From Flavobacterium denitrificans DSM 15936 (GTDB taxonomy: Bacteria; Bacteroidota; Bacteroidia; Flavobacteriales; Flavobacteriaceae), in the NCBI RefSeq assembly GCF_000425445.1, contig NZ_AUDL01000012.1, positions 124,001 to 188,000 of the forward strand: a stretch of DNA of 64,000 bases, in the 5' to 3' direction. This document shows positions 26,361 to 34,224 of the stretch, one piece after another. Below the pieces are notes generated by a model. That model was not told where the DNA came from. It did no database searches and saw only the letters and a program-made list of their open reading frames with translations. Position numbers and translations under genes: made by a program. Within the stretch, counting starts at the first letter, position 1. Each line of letters opens with the position of its first letter.

Positions 26361-27101
26361 GTGAAACAGCTAAATATTTCCATAAAACATAATCTTGTAA
26401 TCGGTTTGCTGATTGGTTTGTGGCTTTTCATTTTTGCTTTTATCATAAAACCTTTTGATGACGGAACTATAAATTTTAGAGCTTGGTTTTTAATCAGTTT
26501 TGGTTTTAGTGTGATGGCGTTTTTATGTTACAGTCTTTTAACTCTTATCCAAAAAGGCTTTTATGGAAGAATAGGAAAATGGAATATTAGTTTAGAAATA
26601 ATAGCCATTTTTTTATTTCATATACTGTATTTGATTGGAGTTTTTGCCATTTACAAAAGTCCAATTTTAAATGGCGGATATACTTTTTCAGAATTCTTTT
26701 TGATAATCTTTATAAAAGTTGCCTTGATTTTGACTCCGGTAATTATTCTGGCAAGAAGATATTTGATAAAATTAATTCCCTTAAAAGATGATGTTTTAAT
26801 AATCAAAGGAGAAAATAAACTAGATGTTTTAAAAATCAAAAAAGCAGATTTGGTTTGCATTTCGAACGCACAAAATTATGTCGAGATATTTTATATCGAA
26901 AATGATAAACTCCACGCGAAACTTATTCGATCGTCGCTTAAAAAAATTCAGGATGATTTTGATTTTTTAGTCCAAATACATCGTTCGCATTTAATAAATC
27001 CTTCGCATTTTAAATCTTGGAGAAATCCAAATACAATTATTTTAACTCAAATAGAACTTCCGGTTTCGAGAAAATATAAAGATGTTTTATTAGCACTGTA
27101 A
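26361..27101 (+). CDS. membrane-bound LytTR-domain transcriptional regulator
   Basis: 246 aa, GTG start. Four transmembrane segments (about residues 13-31, 42-63, 76-97, 110-131) precede a C-terminal LytTR DNA-binding domain (about 150-246; DLVCISNAQNYVEIFY, LIRSSLKKIQDDF, HRSHLINPSHF, LPVSRKYKDVLL). There is no receiver domain: the membrane part takes its place, a layout common in Bacteroidetes. It could sense a membrane signal and control the next gene, a six-segment membrane protein with a consensus -7 box. Target and signal are unknown. Confidence 0.85.
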   Translation: MKQLNISIKHNLVIGLLIGLWLFIFAFIIKPFDDGTINFRAWFLISFGFSVMAFLCYSLLTLIQKGFYGRIGKWNISLEIIAIFLFHILYLIGVFAIYKSPILNGGYTFSEFFLIIFIKVALILTPVIILARRYLIKLIPLKDDVLIIKGENKLDVLKIKKADLVCISNAQNYVEIFYIENDKLHAKLIRSSLKKIQDDFDFLVQIHRSHLINPSHFKSWRNPNTIILTQIELPVSRKYKDVLLAL

Positions 27102-27148
27102 TTTCATACCTAAAACAATGCATTTCGTACCTAGGCCAGTAAAATATG

Positions 27149-27178
27149 GTTTTCCAATAAATTTTCATTTTAGTTTTG
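27149..27178 (+). promoter_or_regulatory. promoter upstream of the 27203 membrane-protein gene
   Basis: TAGTTTTG (27171-27178) matches TAnnTTTG exactly; TTTTC at 27149-27154 is near the -33 position with about 17 bases between. The start codon lies 25 bases downstream. Confidence 0.5.
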
Positions 27179-27202
27179 CTTCATCAATTTTAAAAATAAA
27201 TT

Positions 27203-27763
27203 ATGAAAACAAAACATCTTTGCCTTCTCGGATTATTATTTTTCCTGATCAGTTATTTATTCTTTGCTAAGATTTTTTCCAATTTTCAAAAACCAATTGA
27301 TTTTGCTCATTGGTTTAATTTAATCGGAGCTTGTTTTTTATTGTCTTTTAATGACGTTTTTTCGAAATCGGAATGGAGTTTTATTGCTTCCATTGCAACT
27401 TTTTTAGGTGTTGTTGGGCATATTGGCCTTTGTACGATTGACTTTGTTATGTCGAGTTATGGAAATGATGAAATTGCAAAAGAAGCATTAAGTTATCAAA
27501 TAAGTAATTCTCCGGAAATTTTCTATCCTTTTGTTGCTATTGGTCCGTCTTTACTTTTTATTGGTTTAACGATGCATGCTTTGCGTTTTATTAAAACGAA
27601 TTTCGTTGTTGTTTTGCTGATTATTTTGAGTTCGGTATCGATCGGTTTTTCCTTTTTTGTCTTAAAAAATGGGGTTTATATGCTTTTAAGCTGTTCGGGT
27701 TTTGTTTTTGGATTGGGATTTTTACTTTATAAAAACGATACTAAAAAAATACTTAACGAATAA
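27203..27763 (+). CDS. hypothetical membrane protein, six segments
   Basis: 186 aa. Six hydrophobic segments separated by short loops (first at residues 6-22, last near 160-178). No family recognised. It follows the LytTR regulator by 100 bases, with its own promoter, and may be its target; this is inferred from position only. Confidence 0.65.
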   Translation: MKTKHLCLLGLLFFLISYLFFAKIFSNFQKPIDFAHWFNLIGACFLLSFNDVFSKSEWSFIASIATFLGVVGHIGLCTIDFVMSSYGNDEIAKEALSYQISNSPEIFYPFVAIGPSLLFIGLTMHALRFIKTNFVVVLLIILSSVSIGFSFFVLKNGVYMLLSCSGFVFGLGFLLYKNDTKKILNE

Positions 27764-27800
27764 AAGTTGTATTTTCGTTTTATATTTAAAAACTTAAAGA

Positions 27801-28172
27801 TTGAAAAAACATATAAAATACCTAATCGCACTCTTTCTGGCTTTCGTCGTGATTGCAGGCGATGGTACTTTGTATTCTCAATCTAAATCTGCAGAATATT
27901 ATCAGTCTTCATTTGTAGTTTTAAGAAGAGAATTGAATCTTAAAAGTTCTCGTTTATACAAATTAGGACAAGTTGTTTCCTGGTCTGAAACAAGATTTTC
28001 AATTGTTTTAAATTTTCTTAAAACCGAAAATGTTTTTACTTTTCAAATCAAGAAACTGCTGAAACTGCAAAATCTGCTTCATCAAAAACTAACATCATTT
28101 ATAAATCAAGCTGCTTTTATAAATGAAATAATCACTTCAAAATACTTCGGTAAAAGTTTATACAGCGCTTAA
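27801..28172 (+). CDS. small exported protein of unknown function, 123 aa
   Basis: TTG start chosen because the N-terminus is then a good signal peptide (MKKHIKYLIALFLAFVVIAG, cleavage near LYSQ). The mature part is basic and amphipathic (KKLLKLQNLLHQKLTSF). No family recognised. Starts 37 bases after the preceding gene. A second small exported protein of similar layout follows at 28232. Confidence 0.5.
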   Translation: MKKHIKYLIALFLAFVVIAGDGTLYSQSKSAEYYQSSFVVLRRELNLKSSRLYKLGQVVSWSETRFSIVLNFLKTENVFTFQIKKLLKLQNLLHQKLTSFINQAAFINEIITSKYFGKSLYSA

Positions 28173-28231
28173 GGAAATTTATTTCTAGGTATAGATGATT
28201 CAATAATGTCTAATCATTTATCATTTTCAAA

Positions 28232-28402
28232 ATGTATAAACAAACTAAAAATTCTCGTTTGGAACAATCTAAGCGACCATTTCTTCATTGGATAAAAAGA
28301 AAATTTATAATCATAATTACTGCTTTTATGTTAGGAATGGCAAACGGAATGAATGCTGAAGATCGCTCAATTAGCGGAAGTTTTGTTCAGACGGAACAAT
28401 AG
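28232..28402 (+). CDS. small hydrophobic protein, 56 aa
   Basis: ATG-started frame with a basic N-terminus (KQTKNSRLEQSKRPFLHWIKRK), one hydrophobic segment (FIIIITAFMLGMANGMNA) and a short polar tail ending in SFVQTEQ. The layout is that of a signal-peptide or membrane-anchored small protein. It lies on the same strand 60 bases after the 123-aa exported protein and before a terminator-like hairpin. No homology can be claimed. Confidence 0.45.
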   Translation: MYKQTKNSRLEQSKRPFLHWIKRKFIIIITAFMLGMANGMNAEDRSISGSFVQTEQ

Positions 28403-28477
28403 GATAAAAAGGATTGATTTTTTTAATTCGAAAATGTGTCAATTTGATAATTAGAAAATTGTTTTCTTGTCCAGAGA

Positions 28478-28518
28478 CTTTTGTCAAAGTTTTAAACTTT
28501 GACAAAGGTTTTTTTGCC
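28478..28518 (+). terminator. terminator-like hairpin, TTTGTCAAAG type
   Basis: CTTTTGTCAAAGTTT TAA ACTTTGACAAAGG with a following T7 run. It would terminate the 28232 transcript. This near-palindrome may also be a repeat. Confidence 0.65.
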
Positions 28519-28525
28519 ACAATCT

Positions 28526-28630
28526 TGTCAATTTCGACTGAAAGGAGAAATCACACTAGAAACTCTACAAAGATTGGTGATTTTGCATATCGAATTACTT
28601 GTGTGATTTCTCCTTTCAGTCGAAATGACA
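28526..28630. repeat. long inverted repeat made of TTGTCATTTCGA-family arms
   Basis: Left arm 28526-28556 (TGTCAATTTCGACTGAAAGG continuing to ATCACAC) pairs with right arm 28601-28630 (GTGTGATTTC to GAAATGACA) with a single extra A in the left arm; the 44-base loop contains CTCTACAAAGATTGG, as in other copies of this repeat family. Confidence 0.8.
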
Positions 28631-28650
28631 AACTGTATGGTATGAAAACA

Positions 28651-28681
28651 AAAAACCGAAGCGTTTGCTTCGGTTTTTTTA
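28651..28681. terminator. terminator near the HMG-CoA synthase 3' end
   Basis: AAAACCGAAGC GTTT GCTTCGGTTTT, A-rich on the left and T-rich on the right, so it can act in both directions. Confidence 0.8.
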
Positions 28682-28724
28682 TTGGAATTTGGTCCTGATA
28701 GCTATCGGGATCAAAAATTGAAAT

Positions 28725-30086
28725 TTAATCAATCCATTTATAATATCTCGCTCCAATCAAAACAGGGATTTCTTTTTCGATTCTGTCTAAAACCCATTCG
28801 TTTTTTGGAGTTCTAACGCTTTGTTTTTGTTCTTTTTTATGAAGGCTTTCGTAAGTGTTGAAATCAATTTCTACACTTTCAGCTAAATTTTCAAAAAGCT
28901 TTACGTTTTCTAAAGCCGATTTCCATTCTGGCTGAATTGTTCCTTCAAAAACTTTTGATTTCGATCCGCTTCCGTACGCTAAGAAACCAAATTTAGTTCC
29001 CGAAACTTCTTTTTTCGTATCGTAAAAATGAGCCAAAGTCGATAATAATCCCATGAAAATGGAACCCGTATATAGATTTCCAATTAAAGAAGAAGCCAAT
29101 TCTGCAGGCTGTAATTTTTCCGTTACAAAACTTTTGTAATCATCCGATTTTGCCACTTCTTTAATTTTTGTTTGATAATCTGCAGGAGCAATATCATCAG
29201 CAATGATTTTTTCGGCACTGTCTAAGGCGTAAATTTCAGATAACATTCTTCTTCCTTGGAAAGAATATGGCAAGTGCATTACGATACTGTGCCAAGAGTT
29301 GTATAAAGTTTCGGTAGTGTTTTTTAATTTCTTGAATGAAAAGTAAGCATTGCGCGTGCGATCCATATAACATTGGTTGGAATATTGTCCGTCAAAAACC
29401 GGTTGGTCTTTATGGATTTCTATTTCTGCTTCTAAGTTGTCAAACCAAGAATCGTTGTTGGTGTTTTTTGTGATTTCTTCTTTAGAAATAGTTCTGTATG
29501 GCTTGAAAAAGTCAAAAACTCCTTTTGTGCTTGTTGCCCAATTGTCATCAAAAGCAATGATTTTTGGATTTGCAGTAATCAGCATAGCAACAGCTCCAGC
29601 GCCTTGCGTGTATTCTCCGCCCGAGTTTAAATCGTATTTAGCAAAATCACTTGTAACTACGATTGCCTTTTTCGTCGGATTTAATTTTACAAAATCCAGA
29701 CAGTTTTGCATCGCGTCGACTCCGCCGATACAGGCAAAAGTAAAGTCAACTACATCACATTCTGCTAATGAATCTTCGCCAAATTTCTGCTCCATCAAAC
29801 TAATTAAATATGAAGCAATTGGTTTTGAACTGTCGATGCCACTTTCGGTACCAACATAAATTCGGCTTATTTCGTTTAGATTGATTTTATTGTCAATGAT
29901 AAGTTTTGTCAAGGCGTTTGCTCCAAAAACTACAGCGTCTTGATGAGCGTCTGGGAAAGTCATTTTCAGTAATCCAAGACCTTTTTCTAGTTTTTCTGGT
30001 TCAATATTTCTGGCAACCGCCAAAGTTTTTATGGGTAAATGTATGTTTGCTACATCAAATGAAATAGCATCAATTCCTGTTTTCAT
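28725..30086 (-). CDS. hydroxymethylglutaryl-CoA synthase
   Basis: 453 aa thiolase-fold enzyme condensing acetyl-CoA and acetoacetyl-CoA to HMG-CoA, the entry to the mevalonate route for isoprenoids. Seen: general base region YVGTESGIDSSKPIA (Glu), catalytic cysteine in TFACIGGVDAM, the YTQGAGAVAML segment, and LPYSFQGRR near the catalytic histidine (MHLPYSFQ). It is longer than Gram-positive MvaS (about 390 aa), mainly in the C-terminal half. Other mevalonate genes are not in the window. Single gene, divergent from sdhC. Confidence 0.9.
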   Translation of the reverse strand: MKTGIDAISFDVANIHLPIKTLAVARNIEPEKLEKGLGLLKMTFPDAHQDAVVFGANALTKLIIDNKINLNEISRIYVGTESGIDSSKPIASYLISLMEQKFGEDSLAECDVVDFTFACIGGVDAMQNCLDFVKLNPTKKAIVVTSDFAKYDLNSGGEYTQGAGAVAMLITANPKIIAFDDNWATSTKGVFDFFKPYRTISKEEITKNTNNDSWFDNLEAEIEIHKDQPVFDGQYSNQCYMDRTRNAYFSFKKLKNTTETLYNSWHSIVMHLPYSFQGRRMLSEIYALDSAEKIIADDIAPADYQTKIKEVAKSDDYKSFVTEKLQPAELASSLIGNLYTGSIFMGLLSTLAHFYDTKKEVSGTKFGFLAYGSGSKSKVFEGTIQPEWKSALENVKLFENLAESVEIDFNTYESLHKKEQKQSVRTPKNEWVLDRIEKEIPVLIGARYYKWID

Positions 30087-30422
30087 TCTTATTTTTTTGA
30101 GCCGCTAAAGGTAAAACTATGTTATGGAATGACAATTTTTTGCTTGGATAAAATTAAGTACAGCCGGCACTTTTGAAGAAAACAAATCAAAAGTTTGAAT
30201 AAAATAACAATATGATAAATTTTTAGTAATCTGAATACGTATTGAAAATGAGGTAAAAAGACAGTTGAATGATTTTTTGGGTTTTTCTATACTAAATTTA
30301 TACGTAAAAATACTTATGCGCAACCTATTTTAAAATGATTATAAATAACAACGAAATGGTTGTAGTTCTTTTGTATTTGAGTTATTTTTGTGTAATTTTT
30401 TAAAACAAACTACTTAACACTT
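30087..30422. other. 336-base divergent intergenic region
   Basis: Between HMG-CoA synthase (minus) and sdhC (plus). It holds the sdhC promoter at its right end. A 68-codon minus-strand frame at 30117-30323 has no family features and is not accepted as a gene. Nothing else seen. Confidence 0.6.
30360..30390 (+). promoter_or_regulatory. promoter of the sdhCAB operon
   Basis: TTG at 30360-30362 and TATTTTTG at 30383-30390 (exact TAnnTTTG) with a 20-base gap, 32 bases before the sdhC start. Confidence 0.6.
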
Positions 30423-31088
30423 ATGGCACAATCTGCACAGTTGAATGCTTCCATCTTAAAGAAAGTAGCTATGGCTCTTTCGGGAATATTCTTAATCACG
30501 TTTTTAGCGCTGCATGTTTCCTTAAATTTTATTTCTATAATTAGTGAAGACGTTTTCAACGAGGCTTCTCACTTTATGGGATACAATCCGCTGATTCAGT
30601 ATGTAATGCAACCAATTTTGGCATTCGGAGTAATTTTCCATTTCATTATGGGATTTATTTTGACAGCACAAAACAGCGCTGCAAGGCCAATTGCTTATGC
30701 AAAATACAATGGAGCTGCTAATGCTTCTTGGAGTTCTAGAAATATGATTATTTCTGGATTGGTTATTTTGGCTTTCTTAGGATTGCATTTTTATGATTTT
30801 TGGTTTCCTGAAGTTGCTTACAAGTATATAGCAGGAACAGCACCAGATGCAACAAGGTATTATGGCGAGTTAGTTCATAAATTCCATGATCCAATCCGTA
30901 CAGGATTATATTGTGTGGCTTTCGTTCTTTTAGGTTTCCACCTATGGCACGGATTTGCATCTTCTCTTCAATCAATGGGAATGCACAACAAATACTCTAG
31001 ATTTTTAAGTAAAGTAGGTTACTGGTTCGCAGTTGTAGTTCCAGCGCTTTTCATAATTATCGCTTTATTTCATCATTTCAAACAATAA
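30423..31088 (+). CDS. sdhC: succinate dehydrogenase cytochrome b558 subunit
   Basis: 221 aa, five hydrophobic segments, with histidines placed as in di-haem type B succinate:quinone oxidoreductases (in LALHVSLNF, ILGVIFHFIMG, LGLHFYDF, HKFHDPIR, LLGFHLWHGF). One polypeptide replaces the separate SdhC and SdhD of E. coli. It anchors SdhAB and passes electrons to menaquinone. It is followed by sdhA after 15 bases. Confidence 0.93.
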   Translation: MAQSAQLNASILKKVAMALSGIFLITFLALHVSLNFISIISEDVFNEASHFMGYNPLIQYVMQPILAFGVIFHFIMGFILTAQNSAARPIAYAKYNGAANASWSSRNMIISGLVILAFLGLHFYDFWFPEVAYKYIAGTAPDATRYYGELVHKFHDPIRTGLYCVAFVLLGFHLWHGFASSLQSMGMHNKYSRFLSKVGYWFAVVVPALFIIIALFHHFKQ

Positions 31089-31103
31089 TTAATATCAATT
31101 ATA

Positions 31104-33104
31104 ATGGCATTAGATTCAAAAATTCCAAATGGTCCTATAGCGGACAAATGGACAAATTATAAAGATCATATTAATTTAGTAAACCCAGCTAACAAACGTA
31201 ATTTAGATATTATCGTTGTTGGTACAGGTTTGGCTGGAGGTTCGGCTGCGGCTACTTTGGCAGAGTTAGGATATAACGTAAAAGCATTCTGCTTCCAAGA
31301 TTCTCCACGTCGTGCACACTCTATTGCTGCACAAGGAGGTATCAACGCGGCAAAAAACTATAAAGGTGATGGTGACTCAGTTTACAGATTGTTCTACGAT
31401 ACTGTAAAAGGTGGGGACTACCGTGCACGTGAGGCAAACGTTCACCGTTTAGCTGAAGTTTCTGCAAATATTATTGACCAATGTGTGGCTCAAGGGGTGC
31501 CATTGGCTCGTGAATATGGTGGACTTTTAGATAACCGTTCTTTTGGAGGAACTTTGGTTTCTCGTACATTTTATGCACAAGGACAAACAGGGCAACAATT
31601 ATTGCTAGGAGCTTATTCTGCAATGAACCGTCAGATTGGTCGTGGTAAAATCAAAATGTACAACCGTCACGAAATGTTAGACATTGTAATCGTGAACGGA
31701 AAAGCGAGAGGTATTATCGCTCGTAACTTAATCACTGGAGAAATAGAAAGACATTCTGCTCACGCGGTAGTAATTGGTTCTGGAGGATACGGAAACGTAT
31801 TTTTCCTTTCAACAAATGCTATGGGAAGTAACGCAACAGCAGCTTGGAAAATTCATAAAAAAGGAGCGTTTTTCGCAAATCCTTGTTACACGCAAATTCA
31901 CCCAACATGTATTCCGGTTTCAGGAGATCACCAGTCTAAATTGACTTTGATGTCTGAATCTTTACGTAATGACGGTCGTATTTGGGTGCCTAAAAAATTA
32001 GAAGATGCTCAGGCAATCCGTGAAGGAAAGAAAAAAGCAATTGATTTATCTGAAGACGAAAGAGATTATTTCTTAGAAAGAAGATATCCTGCTTTTGGTA
32101 ACTTAGTTCCTCGTGACGTTGCATCTCGTGCGGCTAAAGAAAGATGTGATGCTGGTTTTGGTGTTAACAAAACTGGAGAAGCGGTTTATCTTGACTTTGC
32201 GGCGGCTATCGAACGTTACGGAAAAGAAGCTGCTCACGTAAAAGGATTGAATGAAAATGACAAAGCTTTAGTTACTAAATTAGGAACTGATATCGTGAAA
32301 AGTAAATACGGAAACTTATTCCAAATGTACTTGAAAATCGTTGACGAAGATCCTTATGTAACGCCAATGATGATTTACCCAGCGGTTCACTACACAATGG
32401 GTGGAACTTGGGTTGATTATAACTTGATGACTACAATTCCTGGATGTTTCTCAATTGGTGAATCTAACTTCTCTGATCACGGAGCAAACAGACTTGGAGC
32501 TTCTGCTTTAATGCAAGGTTTAGCTGACGGATATTTCGTACTTCCTTATACTATCGGAGATTATTTAGCTCCAGATATTAAAATGGGACCAATTTCTACA
32601 GACTTGCCAGAATTCGTTGAAGCTGAAAAAGCAGTTGTAGATCAAATCAATAAATTTATCAATAATAACGGAACACATTCTGTAGATTATTTCCACAAAA
32701 AACTTGGAAAAATCATGTGGAATAAAGTAGGTATGGCTCGTAATGCTAAAGGTTTGACTGAAGCTATCGAAGAAATTGCTGCTTTACGTGAAGAGTTTTA
32801 TAAAGATGTAAAAGTTCCTGGAAGTGCTTTTGAATTTAATCAGGAATTAGAAAAAGCGACTCGTGTTGCCGATTTCTTAGAATTAGGAGAATTGTTCGCA
32901 AAAGATGCTTTACACCGTAACGAATCTTGTGGAGGTCACTTCCGTGAGGAGTACCAAACAGAAGAAGGAGAAGCACTTCGTGACGACGATAACTTTGCAT
33001 ACGTTGCAGCTTGGGAATACAAAGGAAAACCAAGTGATGCCGTATTGCACAAAGAACCTCTTAATTACGAAAACATTAAATTAGTTCAAAGAAGTTATAA
33101 ATAA
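31104..33104 (+). CDS. sdhA: succinate dehydrogenase/fumarate reductase flavoprotein subunit
   Basis: 666 aa, size typical of type B enzymes. FAD-binding [17 protein letters not shown] near residue 41; the covalent-FAD histidine region [18 protein letters not shown]; the substrate-site segments [11 protein letters not shown] and [11 protein letters not shown]; and [14 protein letters not shown]. Oxidises succinate to fumarate in the TCA cycle, on the cytoplasmic face of the membrane. Codon choice is more conserved than in neighbours, as expected for a highly expressed gene. Confidence 0.96.
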   Translation: MALDSKIPNGPIADKWTNYKDHINLVNPANKRNLDIIVVGTGLAGGSAAATLAELGYNVKAFCFQDSPRRAHSIAAQGGINAAKNYKGDGDSVYRLFYDTVKGGDYRAREANVHRLAEVSANIIDQCVAQGVPLAREYGGLLDNRSFGGTLVSRTFYAQGQTGQQLLLGAYSAMNRQIGRGKIKMYNRHEMLDIVIVNGKARGIIARNLITGEIERHSAHAVVIGSGGYGNVFFLSTNAMGSNATAAWKIHKKGAFFANPCYTQIHPTCIPVSGDHQSKLTLMSESLRNDGRIWVPKKLEDAQAIREGKKKAIDLSEDERDYFLERRYPAFGNLVPRDVASRAAKERCDAGFGVNKTGEAVYLDFAAAIERYGKEAAHVKGLNENDKALVTKLGTDIVKSKYGNLFQMYLKIVDEDPYVTPMMIYPAVHYTMGGTWVDYNLMTTIPGCFSIGESNFSDHGANRLGASALMQGLADGYFVLPYTIGDYLAPDIKMGPISTDLPEFVEAEKAVVDQINKFINNNGTHSVDYFHKKLGKIMWNKVGMARNAKGLTEAIEEIAALREEFYKDVKVPGSAFEFNQELEKATRVADFLELGELFAKDALHRNESCGGHFREEYQTEEGEALRDDDNFAYVAAWEYKGKPSDAVLHKEPLNYENIKLVQRSYK

Positions 33105-33112
33105 GAATTTGG

Positions 33113-33188
33113 TCGAAAGCCAAAGTCTTAAAGTCAAAAGGCAAAATGTGCCAAGCGACTTTCGACTTTCGACTTTATGACTTTCAAA
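33113..33188. repeat. imperfect inverted repeat between sdhA and sdhB
   Basis: GTCGAAAGCCAAAGTC.. AAAGTC on the left and CGACTTTCGACTTTCGACTTT..GACTTT on the right can pair around a GGCAAAATGTGCC hairpin. It occupies nearly all the 94-base gap. It may stall or partially terminate transcription, or be only a repeat. Confidence 0.65.
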
Positions 33189-33198
33189 CGAAAAAGGT

Positions 33199-33945
33199 AT
33201 GAAACTTACATTAAAAATATGGCGTCAAAAAAACGCTCAAGATAAAGGAGGGATTGTAGAATATCCTATCGATGGAATCGAACCAGATATGTCTTTCCTT
33301 GAAATGTTAGACGTTCTTAACGAAGGTTTAATCAACAAAGGAGAAGAGCCAGTAGCATTTGACCACGATTGTCGTGAAGGAATCTGCGGAATGTGTTCTT
33401 TATTCATCAACGGTGAAGCGCACGGACCAGACAGAGGTGTTACAACTTGTCAGTTGCACATGCGTATGTTCAAAGATGGTGACACGATTTTTATCGAGCC
33501 ATTTAGAGCAAAAGCTTTCCCTGTAATTAAAGATTTAGTTGTTGACAGAAGTTCTTTTGACAGAATTCAACACGCTGGTGGATTTATCTCTGTAAATACT
33601 TCAGGAAATACAATTGATGCAAACGCGATTCCAGTTCCAAAAGATGATGCAGATAAATCATTTGATGCCGCTGCTTGTATTGGTTGTGGAGCTTGTGTTG
33701 CAACTTGTAAAAACTCTTCAGCGATGTTGTTCGTTTCTGCAAAAGTTTCTCAATATGCATTATTGCCACAAGGTAAAGTTGAAGCAACAGACCGTGTATT
33801 GAACATGGTTCACCAAATGGATTTGGAAGGTTTTGGAAACTGTACAAATACTGGAGCTTGCGAAGTAGAATGTCCTAAAGGAATTTCTCTTGAAAATATC
33901 GCACGTATGAACCGTGAGTATTTAGCAGCAAGTTTAAAAGGATAA
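33199..33945 (+). CDS. sdhB: succinate dehydrogenase iron-sulfur subunit
   Basis: 248 aa. The 2Fe-2S ligands are in [12 protein letters not shown] and TTCQLH; the 4Fe-4S and 3Fe-4S ligands in [13 protein letters not shown] and [13 protein letters not shown]. It transfers electrons from SdhA to SdhC. It completes the sdhCAB operon and is followed by a strong terminator. Confidence 0.96.
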   Translation: MKLTLKIWRQKNAQDKGGIVEYPIDGIEPDMSFLEMLDVLNEGLINKGEEPVAFDHDCREGICGMCSLFINGEAHGPDRGVTTCQLHMRMFKDGDTIFIEPFRAKAFPVIKDLVVDRSSFDRIQHAGGFISVNTSGNTIDANAIPVPKDDADKSFDAAACIGCGACVATCKNSSAMLFVSAKVSQYALLPQGKVEATDRVLNMVHQMDLEGFGNCTNTGACEVECPKGISLENIARMNREYLAASLKG

Positions 33946-33965
33946 TTTATCTTTTATATACAATC

Positions 33966-34000
33966 AAAAAGAGCTGTCTCAAAAAGACAGCTCTTTTTTT
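33966..34000 (+). terminator. terminator of the sdhCAB operon
   Basis: AAAAAGAGCTGTCT CAAAA AGACAGCTCTTTTTTT, a 14-bp stem, 20 bases after the sdhB stop. Confidence 0.92.
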
Positions 34001-34055
34001 ATAAGCTTCAGAGAAGCGAAATATTTATAGCAAAGAAAAACCATTTTCAATTTAA

Positions 34056-34111
34056 AGCTTTAGCGGAGCGACATGTTTTTGTAACGTAATATATGTCGCT
34101 CCGCTGGAGCT
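34056..34111. repeat. AGCGGAGCGACAT inverted repeat
   Basis: AGCTttAGCGGAGCGACAT on the left and ATGTCGCTCCGCTggAGCT on the right, around a 20-base loop; 13 continuous paired bases plus the outer AGCT. A repeat element, possibly also a terminator because a T run follows. Related words (CTTCAGAGAAGCG, CCCCGCTGGGG) lie on both sides. Confidence 0.75.
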
Positions 34112-34224
34112 TTTTTTATATTTGTTTATGGATTTCTATAAATATTTTACCCCGCTGGGGTTTTTGAGGATAAAGCAGTTTTTATAAATTCCATCCAATC
34201 AAAAGAGTTGTTCTTTTTTGTTTT

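Noticed and set aside
28414..28698. 94-codon plus-strand frame over the 28.5 kb inverted repeat
   Set aside because: It runs through a terminator hairpin, the repeat arms and a second terminator; not a plausible gene.
30117..30323. 68-codon minus-strand frame between HMG-CoA synthase and sdhC
   Set aside because: No recognisable features and it occupies the region expected to hold divergent promoters.
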